From: Patulibacter brassicae
GTDB taxonomy: Bacteria > Actinomycetota > Thermoleophilia > Solirubrobacterales > Solirubrobacteraceae
DNA: 64,000 nt
Assembly (NCBI RefSeq): GCF_033949425.1
Contig: NZ_JAXAVX010000006.1
Coordinates: forward strand, 124,001 to 188,000
Direction of reading: 5' to 3'
Part shown: positions 1 through 8,404 of the stretch, piece by piece
How positions within the stretch are numbered: position 1 is the stretch's first letter
How the letters are laid out: each line of letters starts with the position of its first letter
Position numbers and translations under genes: made by a program
The notes under the pieces: model-generated
The model's database searches: none
Told to the model about the DNA's origin: nothing
What the model saw: only the letters and a program-made list of their open reading frames with translations

Positions 1-1467
1 GACCTCCAGCGCGCCCGCCGGCAGGCCGTGGGCGCGCAGCGCGTTGAGCACGACGTCGGCGTAGTCCTCGGTCCGCAGCTCCTCGGCGCTGACGTTCACC
101 GCGGCGGGGGCGACGGAGCCGGCACGGCGCCACTCGCGCGCCTGGCGGAGCGTCAGGTCGAGGACCACCCGGCCGAGCGCCACGATCGAGCCGGTCGCCG
201 ACGCGATCGGCACGAACTCCCCGGGGCTCACGGTGCCGAGCTCCCGGTCCTTCCAGCGCGCGAGGGTCTCGACGCCGAAGAGGGAGCGGTCGGCGAGGCG
301 CAGCAGCGGCTGGTAGACGACGTTCAGCCCCCCGTCCTCGAGCGCCCGCGGCAGCCGCTCCTCGATCGCCAGCCGCATGCGGGCGCGCTCGGCGAGCTCG
401 GGCGTGAAGGTCTCGCGGGTCGTGCCGCGGGCCTTCGCGGCGAGCATCGCGAGATCGGCCGCGCCGATGAGCTGGTCGGCGGTGCCCCCGTCCCGCGGAC
501 CGACCGCGATCCCGCCGCGCGACTGCAGGGACACGCGGTGGCCGTTGACGTCCACCGGCTCGACCATCGCCGCGGCGATCACGCCGAGGAGGTCCTCGGC
601 GGCCTCCTCGCCGCCGCCGGGGATGACGACGACGAAGTCCGCGCTGTTGAAGCGGAAGGCGGTGGTGCCCTCGGGCGCGCCGGCGCTCCGGATCGCGGCG
701 GTGAGCTGCTCGGCGACCCGCTCGAGCAGCAGGTCGCCCAGGAGGTGCCCGAGCGTGTCGTTGATCCGCTTGAAGCGCTCGAGGTCGACGAACGCGACCG
801 CGACCGGGCCGGGGCCCTCGGCGATGATGCGGTCGAGGTGCTCGCGCAGGCCGGTGCGGTTCCCGAGTCCCGTGACCGGGTCGCGGTGGCCGATCGAGCG
901 CAGCGCCTCGGCGACGGCGGGATGGTGCTCGGCGCCGGCGACGCCGCGCGCGACGAGGTACGTCGCGGCGGCGACCCGTCCCGCCCCGCGGAGCACCGCG
1001 GTCTGGTCCGGCGACCAGGGGCTGCCGGAGCGCCGTCCCGCGAGCAGGTGGCTGCCGGGGGTGAGCTCCGGTCCGTTCCCGGGATCGTCCTTCGGGGCAC
1101 CGAGGGGCACGAGCACCACGGCGCCGAGGTCGGCGTCCAGGAGCGCGGCGCGCAGTGCCGGCGGGACGTCGTGGGCGTCGCGGTCCGGGACGACGAGGGG
1201 CTCGTCGCCGGCGAGGTCGACGAGCGCGCGCCGCTGGACGTCGCCGATCTCGCCCGCGGTCGACCAGGCGACGACCTCGCGGCGATCGCGGGACGGCAGC
1301 GAGAGCGAGAGCGACAGGTGGTCGACGCCGAGGCTCGTGCCGAGGTCCGCGGCGGCGGCCTGCGCCGCTCGATCGAACCCGCGGGCCGCCGTCCCCGCGA
1401 AGTGGACCGCCCAGGCGGCGAGCAGGTCGGTGGCCCGGGCCGTCCCGATCTCCCGCTGCTGGCTCAC
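1..1467 (-). CDS. GAF-GGDEF-EAL signalling protein, C-terminus beyond the left edge
   Basis: Read on the minus strand from GTG 1467, this gives 489 codons with no stop before the window edge. An N-terminal GAF-like region (about residues 15-165) is followed by a diguanylate-cyclase fold starting near DPVTGLGNR (about 195) and an EAL phosphodiesterase fold starting near residue 370 and cut by the edge. The cyclase signature is ruined: the GGDEF position reads FNSADF (residues 273-278), so cyclic di-GMP synthesis is unlikely. The EAL part keeps a metal-binding Glu in GVETLARW and the Asn of VNVS, so hydrolysis of cyclic di-GMP remains possible. No transmembrane segment is visible, so it is probably a cytosolic sensor-phosphodiesterase. 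No TANNNT box lies close to the start and the start is not certain; no neighbour suggests its signal. Confidence 0.85.
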   Translation of the reverse strand, partial: MSQQREIGTARATDLLAAWAVHFAGTAARGFDRAAQAAAADLGTSLGVDHLSLSLSLPSRDRREVVAWSTAGEIGDVQRRALVDLAGDEPLVVPDRDAHDVPPALRAALLDADLGAVVLVPLGAPKDDPGNGPELTPGSHLLAGRRSGSPWSPDQTAVLRGAGRVAAATYLVARGVAGAEHHPAVAEALRSIGHRDPVTGLGNRTGLREHLDRIIAEGPGPVAVAFVDLERFKRINDTLGHLLGDLLLERVAEQLTAAIRSAGAPEGTTAFRFNSADFVVVIPGGGEEAAEDLLGVIAAAMVEPVDVNGHRVSLQSRGGIAVGPRDGGTADQLIGAADLAMLAAKARGTTRETFTPELAERARMRLAIEERLPRALEDGGLNVVYQPLLRLADRSLFGVETLARWKDRELGTVSPGEFVPIASATGSIVALGRVVLDLTLRQAREWRRAGSVAPAAVNVSAEELRTEDYADVVLNALRAHGLPAGALEV

Positions 1468-1686
1468 GCCGACAGTTCTACTGGACCCGGGCCGTCGAGC
1501 GGCGACCGTCTGGACCGCCGTCGCGTCCGGCGCGGCGTCGCGGGCGCCGGGGTCCCCCAGCGGGCGCCGCCCGGCCGGTCCCGTGGCGGGGCCGCGTCGC
1601 CGTCCACGCGAGCGCCCCGCCACCCGGCGGGTGCGCCCGACGCGCACGGCGGACGCCGCGCGCGATCCAATAGATTCCGGCGGCCT

Positions 1687-3471
1687 ATGTTCGGGAAGAT
1701 CCTCATCGCCAACCGTGGAGAGATCGCGATCCGCGTGATGCGCGCCTGCGAGGAGCTGGGGATCAAGACGGTCGCCGTCTACTCCGAGCTCGACCGCGAC
1801 GCCCTCCACGTCCAGCGCGCCGACGAGGCGTACCTCCTCGGTCCGGCCGAGGCGGCGAAGAGCTACCTCAACGTCGACAAGATCGTCGAGGTCGTGAAGG
1901 AGTCCGGCGCCGACGCCGTGCACCCCGGCTACGGCTTCCTCTCCGAGAACGCGGCGTTCGTCGAGCGCCTCGAGGCCGAGGGCATCACCTTCATCGGGCC
2001 GCCCGCCTCGGCGATCGACGCGATGGGCTCGAAGACGAAGGCCCGCGAGCTCATGCAGAAGGCCGGCGTGCCGATCGTGCCGGGCACGACCGAGCCGGTC
2101 GACACGTACGAGGACGCGCTGCGGATCGCGAAGGACGAGATCGGCTTCCCCGTCGCGGTGAAGGCGGCCTCCGGCGGCGGCGGCAAGGGCTTCCGCGTCG
2201 CGCTGACGGAGGACAAGCTCAAGGACGCCTTCGAGGGCGCCTCCCGCGAGGGCGAGAAGTTCTTCTCCGACGGCACGGTCTACCTCGAGCGCTACCTGCC
2301 CAAGCCGCGCCACGTCGAGGTGCAGATCATCGCCGACAAGCACGGCAACTGCATCCACCTCGGCGAGCGCGACTGCTCGATCCAGCGTCGCCACCAGAAG
2401 CTCATCGAGGAGGCTCCCGCGCCGCCGTGGGTCGTCGACGAGGAGCTGCGCGCGAAGATCGGGCAGATCGGCATCGACGCCGCGAAGGCCGTGAACTACG
2501 TCGGCGCGGGCACGATCGAGGGCATGCTCCAGGACGGGGAGTACTTCTTCCTCGAGATGAACACCCGCGTGCAGGTCGAGCACTGCGTGACCGAGATGGT
2601 CACCGGCATCGACATCGTCAAGCAGGGCATCAAGGCCGCCGCGGGCCTGCCGCTCGAGTATCAGCAGGAGGACGTCGTCCTGCGCGGGCACGCCATCGAG
2701 GCCCGGATCAACGCCGAGTCGGCGCCGATGAACTTCGCCCCGACCCCGGGCGCCATCGGCGAGTACCTCGAGCCGACCGGCCCGGGCGTGCGCGTCGACT
2801 CCGGCGTCGGCGCCGGCGGCGTCGTCTCGCCGCAGTACGACCCGATGGTCGCGAAGCTCATCGTCTGGGACGCGGACCGCGAGCAGGCCACGCAGCGCAT
2901 GCGCCGTGCGCTGTCGGAGTACAAGATCGAGGGCCTCACGACCCTCATCCCGTTCCACGCGACGATCTTCGCGACGCAGAACTGGGCCGAGGCATCCACC
3001 TGCTCGGAGCTGCTCGAGGACAAGGAGTGGCTGAAGTCGACCGCGCCCGCCGAGCCGGTCGTCCCGGTCGAGCAGGACGACGAGGAGACGGTCACGCGCG
3101 ACTACGTCGTCGAGGTCTCCGGCCGCAAGTTCGACGTCAAGGTCCACGGCACCGCGTTCGCGCCGGTCGCCGGTGCCGCCGGTGCCGCGCCGGCCGGTCC
3201 GGCCCCGAAGAAGCGCTCGGAGCGCAAGAAGGCCGCCGGCGGCGGCGCCGACGACCTGCCCTCCCCGATCCAGGGCAACATGTGGAAGGTCGTCGCCAAG
3301 GAGGGGCAGGAGGTCGCCGAGGGCGATCTGATCTGCATCATCGAGGCGATGAAGATGGAGAACGAGATCGTGGCCCACAAGGCCGGCACGATCACGACGC
3401 TCGCCGCCAAGGAGGGCGAGCCCATCAACACCGGCGACCTGATCGCGACGATCAAGGCCGCCGACGCGTAG
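1687..3471 (+). CDS. Acetyl-/propionyl-CoA carboxylase alpha subunit (biotin carboxylase fused to biotin carrier)
   Basis: This 594-residue protein catalyses ATP- and bicarbonate-dependent carboxylation of its own biotin, for transfer to an acyl-CoA by a separate beta subunit (not in the window). The biotin carboxylase part covers about residues 1-450: N-terminal MFGKILIANRGEIAIRV, a glycine-rich ATP loop (SGGGGKGF) and the catalytic MNTRVQVEH near 291. A Pro/Ala/Lys-rich linker of about 40 residues leads to the biotinyl domain, with biotinyl-lysine K556 inside EAMKMEN. This fused architecture is the usual actinobacterial AccA-type alpha chain for malonyl- or methylmalonyl-CoA supply. The start is ATG 1687, 10 nt after a TAGATT box, although the frame is open further upstream. 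A strong hairpin terminator follows at 3505. Confidence 0.95.
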   Translation: MFGKILIANRGEIAIRVMRACEELGIKTVAVYSELDRDALHVQRADEAYLLGPAEAAKSYLNVDKIVEVVKESGADAVHPGYGFLSENAAFVERLEAEGITFIGPPASAIDAMGSKTKARELMQKAGVPIVPGTTEPVDTYEDALRIAKDEIGFPVAVKAASGGGGKGFRVALTEDKLKDAFEGASREGEKFFSDGTVYLERYLPKPRHVEVQIIADKHGNCIHLGERDCSIQRRHQKLIEEAPAPPWVVDEELRAKIGQIGIDAAKAVNYVGAGTIEGMLQDGEYFFLEMNTRVQVEHCVTEMVTGIDIVKQGIKAAAGLPLEYQQEDVVLRGHAIEARINAESAPMNFAPTPGAIGEYLEPTGPGVRVDSGVGAGGVVSPQYDPMVAKLIVWDADREQATQRMRRALSEYKIEGLTTLIPFHATIFATQNWAEASTCSELLEDKEWLKSTAPAEPVVPVEQDDEETVTRDYVVEVSGRKFDVKVHGTAFAPVAGAAGAAPAGPAPKKRSERKKAAGGGADDLPSPIQGNMWKVVAKEGQEVAEGDLICIIEAMKMENEIVAHKAGTITTLAAKEGEPINTGDLIATIKAADA

Positions 3472-3504
3472 CGCGCCTCGCGCCGGCCTCGGCCGCGCAC
3501 CTGC

Positions 3505-3532
3505 CGACGGGCCGCCCCAGGGCGGCCCGTCG
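3505..3532 (+). terminator. Intrinsic-type terminator of the carboxylase gene
   Basis: A 13-bp perfect inverted repeat (CGACGGGCCGCCC and its complement, with a two-base centre) lies 34 nt after the carboxylase stop. It is followed by TTCC rather than a run of T, the usual form in very GC-rich actinobacteria. Confidence 0.75.
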
Positions 3533-3654
3533 TCGTTCCGGCGTCCGCTGGGCCCCCGCCACGAACACCGGTCGTCCGCGCTGCCGCGGCAGGTCGTGCG
3601 TCCGGCGGGTCCGGGTCGCTCAAGGCGGGACGCCGACCGGCCGAGAGAACAGGG

Positions 3655-6633
3655 GTGACCACTCCTGGGCGGCGACTGCTGTGGACGGCCCTCCTGCTGG
3701 CGGTGGGATGCGCCTGGGCGGACGGCGCGCGGGCAGCGTCTTGGGCGGACGGTGTGCGCCCGTCGTGGGAGCGCTGGATCGCCACCGACACCGTGACCCT
3801 TGAGGACCCGGCCGTGATCGTCGGCCTCGAACGACGCCGCCGTGGATCGCGGCTCCTCGCGGTCGACGCCGAGACGGGTCGGACTCGGTGGAGCACGGTG
3901 CTCCCGTACGTGACGGGAAAGGCACTCCAGGACGATCGTCCTTCGCTGGAGCTCTGGGGGGCCGAGGGGCTTGTCGTCGTGGAGGGTTCCGGTGCGCAGG
4001 GCGTCGAGGCGTTCGACGCCCACGACGGCCGGCGGCTCTGGCGATACGTCCCCGACGGCGGCGACCCGATTCCGCGAGGCGTGGCAATCGACGGGAACGC
4101 GGTCTACTACGGGACGTCCGCGTCGGAGGAGCTCGCCCGGGTGCGGCGCCTTGATCGCGCGACGGGGACGGTGGTGTGGGAGCGCACGATGGGACGTGCG
4201 CTGTCGGTAGCGGAGGGCAGGGTCTTCAGCCGCGCCACCTGCGAGCTTCGTGTGCACGACGCCGGCACCGGCGACCTCTTGTGGCGGCAGCAGCAGCGAA
4301 CCGGATGCCGATCGTCGTTCGGCTCCGGGCCGCCCCCGATCGCCGCGGACGGTGTCGTGGCCGACACCTCTCCGGAGGCGGTCACGCTTCGCGCCGCGGC
4401 CACGGGGGAGCCGCTCGCGACGTTGCCGGATCCACCGCGCGCGGACCCGATCGCAGTTCGCGACGGCACGTGGCTGCTGGACGGCTGGTCCGAGCTGGTG
4501 GCGGTCGACGCGTCCGGCTCGGTGCGCTGGCGCGTGCCGCTGCGGGAACGCAACGGGGACGACCGCGTGAGCGTCCGCCTCGACGGCGACGCGGTCGTCG
4601 CCGTCCGCGAGCGCCCCCGTGGAGCGTCGGGCCGGCCCGAAGTGACCGTCAGCGTGCGGCGACTGTCCGACGGGCAGCCGGTGTCGGAGTGGACCATGCG
4701 CGGCGCGGTCGGAGGTCTCGTCAGCGGGTCGGGGCCGACGGTCGCGCGGCTGGGGAATCACGTGCGCCTGACGCCGGGGCCCCGCGGCGTGGCGCTGCGC
4801 CGGCTCCGGACGGTGCTGGCGGACAACGAGGGCCTCAGCGACTACCCCGACACGACGAGAGAGCGGCGGGTGACCGTGCCACTGGAGATCGAGGAGGGAC
4901 GGACCGCGCGATGCCGTCTCGACGCAGGTCCCTGGGAACCCTGCGGGTCCAACTGGACGACTCCGGAGCTCGAAACCGAGGGTGAGCACGACCTGTGGTT
5001 CCAGGCTGACGACCTGCCCCCATCCCGGTACGTCCTGACCGTCGATCGCACGCCACCGACCGTCCGGATCACCCGCCGGCCGACGGACCTCGTCGGTGGC
5101 CCGACGGAGGGGATCTTCGACTATGCCTCCGACGATCCGCTCGCCCGCTTCGAGTGCCAGATCGACGGCGGTCCCTGGCGCGCCTGCCAGCAGGGGTTCT
5201 CGACCCGTGACGAGCGGGACGGCACGCACCGGTTCCGCGTGCGCGCGATCGATGTCGCTGGGAACGTCAGCGACCCGGACGAGGCGAGCTGGGAACAGGA
5301 CGGCACGTCACCCCGGATCACGATCGAGCCGTTCGGCGATCCGGAGCTCGGTCCGGACCTGGCCGTCCGGTTCACGATCGACGACGAGCGGCCGACCGAC
5401 GTCGTCCGCTGCCGGCTCGTCGGACCCGAGGAGCAGGACGTGGTCGACGAGGACTGCCGGTCGCCGTGGATCGTTGCGGTACCGCGCTCGGGGCGCTACC
5501 AAGTCGAGCTGCGGAGCTGGGACCGGGCGGGGAACGAGGAGTACGGGTCGGCGCGTCTCGAGGTGCGCCGTGCCGACGACTGGGGGTTCCGGGTGACCCG
5601 GACGCTCGCCGACCCGGGCACGCATCACGTGAACCTGCCGTGGCAGCGCCGGGTGGCGGTCGCGTTCGACGTCGCGCCGCCGGCCGAGCCGCGGCAAGCC
5701 GAGTGCCGTTTCGACGACGCGCCCGCGTGGGTGGCGTGCGAGGGGATTGCGGTCGGACGCGGCGAGCAAGGGATCGCCGACCGGGATGGACGGCACGAAG
5801 TCGCCGTTCGGGCGCGCGATCGATGGGCACGGGTATCGCCCGAGCAGCGCTACGCGTTCGGGATCGACACGACGCCCCCGGTCCTCGAGCTCCTCGGCGG
5901 CGACCCGGGTCCGGTCCGGCGCGGCAGTGTCGTAGAGCTCCCGCAGCTCGTCGTGGATCGTGGCCGCGAGACGGAGCAGTCGCCCGTGGTGGAGCGCACC
6001 TGCGAGGTGCGCTCTGGGGACGTCGCGAGCTCGGCTCACCCCTGGTGCCCGCAGCAGGTCGTCGCGGAGGGCCCGATCGTGATCCGTGCGCAGGGGACAG
6101 ACGCGGCGGGCAACGAGGCGTCGATCGAGCGCGTGATCCCGGCCATGGACGATCCGCGGGCGCCCGACGGGGGGGACGTCGGGACCGGAGCGGACGAGAC
6201 GCCGGCCGCCGCGGAGGACTCGCCCGCGCGCCCGGCCGGTGCCGCGGAGGCGGTCCTCGCCGCGCTGCTGACGCTGCGGCCGCAGGTGACGCGCCCTGAC
6301 GTAGGGCGGGTGCCCCTGGCGCCGCCGCCGGCAGTGCGCACCTGCCGGGCCGCCCGCGCGACGGGGGTCCGTCGGCCCGTGATCCGTCGCGTGCGGCGCG
6401 TCGGCTCGTCGGTGCGCATCGCGCTGAAGGTGCCCGGGGTGACCGCGAGGACGCCGGTCCGCGTCGACGTGCAGGTCCGGGTCGGCTGCGGGCGCTGGCG
6501 GGTCGCCCGGTCGCGCCTGCGCGTGACGCGCAGGACGACGATCATCGTCGTTCCGGGGAGCCGCGCTGGCGACGTGCGGGTGCGCCTCCGGACGGGCGCG
6601 CGCGGCGTCTCCGCCTCCCGGTCGATCCCCTGA
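3655..6633 (+). CDS. Secreted PQQ-like beta-propeller protein with Ig-like repeats
   Basis: This 992-residue protein begins with a Sec signal (two Arg, then LLWTALLLAVGCAWA, cleavage probably near ARAA). Residues 40-380 contain PQQ/WD-type propeller blades with repeated TRWST, RLWRY, VVWER, LLWRQ and VRWRV motifs. From about 420 to 830 there are beta-sandwich repeats of the kind common in secreted actinobacterial proteins: FECQIDGGPWRACQ, dGtHrFrVRAiDvAGN and a VDRTPPT linker. The last 100 residues form an Arg/Val-rich beta domain, with no sortase motif or membrane anchor. AVGC could be a weak lipobox. Start GTG 3655 was chosen because the signal peptide begins there. Codon choice is looser than in neighbours (CTT Leu codons, GGT, TTG), which may mean recent arrival or weak selection. 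The ligand is unknown; an extracellular binding or adhesive role is inferred. Confidence 0.8.
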   Translation: MTTPGRRLLWTALLLAVGCAWADGARAASWADGVRPSWERWIATDTVTLEDPAVIVGLERRRRGSRLLAVDAETGRTRWSTVLPYVTGKALQDDRPSLELWGAEGLVVVEGSGAQGVEAFDAHDGRRLWRYVPDGGDPIPRGVAIDGNAVYYGTSASEELARVRRLDRATGTVVWERTMGRALSVAEGRVFSRATCELRVHDAGTGDLLWRQQQRTGCRSSFGSGPPPIAADGVVADTSPEAVTLRAAATGEPLATLPDPPRADPIAVRDGTWLLDGWSELVAVDASGSVRWRVPLRERNGDDRVSVRLDGDAVVAVRERPRGASGRPEVTVSVRRLSDGQPVSEWTMRGAVGGLVSGSGPTVARLGNHVRLTPGPRGVALRRLRTVLADNEGLSDYPDTTRERRVTVPLEIEEGRTARCRLDAGPWEPCGSNWTTPELETEGEHDLWFQADDLPPSRYVLTVDRTPPTVRITRRPTDLVGGPTEGIFDYASDDPLARFECQIDGGPWRACQQGFSTRDERDGTHRFRVRAIDVAGNVSDPDEASWEQDGTSPRITIEPFGDPELGPDLAVRFTIDDERPTDVVRCRLVGPEEQDVVDEDCRSPWIVAVPRSGRYQVELRSWDRAGNEEYGSARLEVRRADDWGFRVTRTLADPGTHHVNLPWQRRVAVAFDVAPPAEPRQAECRFDDAPAWVACEGIAVGRGEQGIADRDGRHEVAVRARDRWARVSPEQRYAFGIDTTPPVLELLGGDPGPVRRGSVVELPQLVVDRGRETEQSPVVERTCEVRSGDVASSAHPWCPQQVVAEGPIVIRAQGTDAAGNEASIERVIPAMDDPRAPDGGDVGTGADETPAAAEDSPARPAGAAEAVLAALLTLRPQVTRPDVGRVPLAPPPAVRTCRAARATGVRRPVIRRVRRVGSSVRIALKVPGVTARTPVRVDVQVRVGCGRWRVARSRLRVTRRTTIIVVPGSRAGDVRVRLRTGARGVSASRSIP

Positions 6634-6747
6634 GCAGCCGGCGCTGCCCGAGCGGCACGAGCGGTCCGGGTGACGTCCTCCTCGACCGCGGAGGTCGTCT
6701 ACCGAGCGCAACCGGACTCGGGAGACGCCGCACGATCCCGTGCGTCC

Positions 6748-8250
6748 TCACGCGCGAGACGGACGCTCCTGGCCGAGGAGCAGCGCGAGGCGCTCGGTCG
6801 CCGACGCCAGGCGCCGGAAGTACGCCGAGCGGCTGAGGTGCAGCTCGCGGGCGGCGGGGCCGTGGCCGCGGTCGGCGTCGAGGTAGCCCCGCTGGAGCAC
6901 CGCGCGCTGGAGCTGCTCGTCCGGCGTGGCGCCGAAGGCCCGCTCGATGCCGGCGGCGAGGCGGCGGCGGACGCTCGCGGCCCGCTCCTCGGGTCCCGCC
7001 CCGCGCGCGAGCGGGCTGGCAGCGAGGGTCAGCGGGTCGTGGAACGCGCGCAGCGCGTCGCGGACGACCGCCACGCAGAGCGCGCCGCGATCCACGGCGG
7101 GGACCGCGACCCCGAGCGTCGCCAGCACGCGAGCGTGGACGTCCTCGGGGCGCGCCCCGCCGGCGGCGACGACCGCCCGCAGCGCGGCGCGGTCCGCGGC
7201 GGTCGGGACGGCCTCGACGAGGTCGTCGAGCAGCCACGGCTCGCCGAGGGTCGCGCGCTGGTGCAGGTGGTCGGCGATCGTCCGCCGCAGGGCGCGCTCC
7301 TGCAGCGGGGCGCGGCGACGCAGCTCCGCCGCGAGCGCCGCGCGCAGGTGGTCGTGCAGCCCGACGCGGGTGCCGACCTCGCGGCTCACGGTGCGCGCGC
7401 GCAGCCACGCCTCGGCAGCGTCGCCGTCGAGGCCGGGGAGGACGCCGGCGAGGAGGCGGCCGTCGACCGCCGGGAGGATCGCGGTGACGGCGAGCACGTC
7501 GGGGTCCGCCGCCGCGAGCTCGTCGCCGGCCAGCCGGTGCAGGAGCTCCTGGGCGAGCCCGCCCGGCGCCGCGCCCTGCTCGGCGTCGGCCGCGAGCACG
7601 AGCGCCAGCGGCAGGCCCCGCGACCACCGCAGGAGCCGCTCGTGGCGCTCCGCCGGGACGCCGCGCTGCGCGAGCAGCGCCTCGGCCGCGGTGCGGTCCA
7701 GGGGCTCGAGCGGGATCCGCGCGACGAGCGCGTCCCATCCCTCGTCGCTCCAGCGCGCGCTCGGGTCCCGGCGGGCGGCGAGGACGACCCGCAGGCCCGC
7801 CGGGGCGTCGGGCAGGACCCGGCGCTGCAGGTGCCCGTGCAGGTGGACGACGCCGTCGGTCGCGTCGAGCAGCAGCAGCGACGGTCCGTCGGCGGGGAGC
7901 GCCGCGACGGCGTCGGCGACGGCGGTCAGGTCGTCCCCGGCGTCGAGGTCGAGCCGGGCGACGGGTCGACCGGCGTCGCGGGCGCGCTGCTCCAGGCGCC
8001 GCAGCAGCGCGCTCTTGCCGACGCCGGCGGGCCCGTGCAGCAGCACGATCGACGCGTCGTCGGCGGGGTCGAGGAGGCGCGCGAGCTCGGGCTCGCGCCC
8101 GACGAAGCGCGCGGCGTCGCGGCGCTCGCGCAGGTCGTGCAGCGAGGCGCCGTCGGCTGAGCGGGCGGCGGGCCGTGCGGTGCCCGGACGGGCGGGAGGA
8201 CGGCCAGCGCGACGCCGGCTCGGGGTGGGGCGGAGGGCGGTGGCGGTCAC
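6748..8250 (-). CDS. STAND-type P-loop ATPase, probable transcriptional regulator
   Basis: The protein has about 500 residues from GTG 8250. After a Pro/Arg-rich N-terminus comes an AAA/STAND ATPase: FVGREPEL, Walker A GPAGVGKS, Walker B LLLLDATD, a sensor-like LAARR, and a winged-helix region ending SRGLPLALVLA as in MalT/AfsR-like NTPases. The middle is helical and TPR-like. The last about 50 residues (GPAARELHLSRSAYFRRL) look like a DNA-binding helix-turn-helix, so a signal-dependent regulator is likely. Start choice: GTG 8250 sits 10 nt after TAGCCT, the local promoter pattern; an in-frame GTG at 8325 would add 25 residues without conserved character. It is divergent from the dioxygenase gene, which makes that gene a possible target (inference). 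Confidence 0.75.
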   Translation of the reverse strand: MTATALRPTPSRRRAGRPPARPGTARPAARSADGASLHDLRERRDAARFVGREPELARLLDPADDASIVLLHGPAGVGKSALLRRLEQRARDAGRPVARLDLDAGDDLTAVADAVAALPADGPSLLLLDATDGVVHLHGHLQRRVLPDAPAGLRVVLAARRDPSARWSDEGWDALVARIPLEPLDRTAAEALLAQRGVPAERHERLLRWSRGLPLALVLAADAEQGAAPGGLAQELLHRLAGDELAAADPDVLAVTAILPAVDGRLLAGVLPGLDGDAAEAWLRARTVSREVGTRVGLHDHLRAALAAELRRRAPLQERALRRTIADHLHQRATLGEPWLLDDLVEAVPTAADRAALRAVVAAGGARPEDVHARVLATLGVAVPAVDRGALCVAVVRDALRAFHDPLTLAASPLARGAGPEERAASVRRRLAAGIERAFGATPDEQLQRAVLQRGYLDADRGHGPAARELHLSRSAYFRRLASATERLALLLGQERPSRA

Positions 8251-8340
8251 GGTGCGTCGCAGGCTAGGTCCGGGATCGGTCCCGCTCTCCGGCCTGCGCC
8301 ACGCCCCGGATGCGTCATCGGTCACGCCCGGGTGCCGCCC

Positions 8341-8368
8341 TTGACCGCGGCCGGGAGAGGCGTATCAT
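8341..8368 (+). promoter_or_regulatory. Promoter of the ring-cleaving dioxygenase
   Basis: A -35 TTGACC (8341-8346) and a -10 TATCAT (8363-8368) are separated by 16 nt, a good sigma-A match. Transcription should begin near 8375, inside the operator that follows. This is one of the few promoters here with a clear -35 and a real 5' leader. Confidence 0.7.
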
Positions 8369-8370
8369 CG

Positions 8371-8388
8371 TTGTTGCGTCCGCAACAA
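8371..8388. promoter_or_regulatory. Palindromic operator over the dioxygenase transcription start
   Basis: TTGTTGCG-TC-CGCAACAA is a perfect 8+2+8 inverted repeat placed directly after the -10 box, where a bound dimer would block the polymerase. The shape suits a MarR- or TetR-type repressor. Quinone- and catechol-responsive MarR regulators control related dioxygenases in Bacillus, but which protein binds here is not visible. Confidence 0.7.
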
Positions 8389-8404
8389 ATGAAGGGCGGG
8401 GACC

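Noticed and set aside
28..1686. An open frame that runs in frame into the carboxylase gene from position 28.
   Set aside because: This stretch is antisense to the GGDEF-EAL gene and has no carboxylase homology. The family N-terminus begins exactly at ATG 1687, 10 nt after TAGATT.
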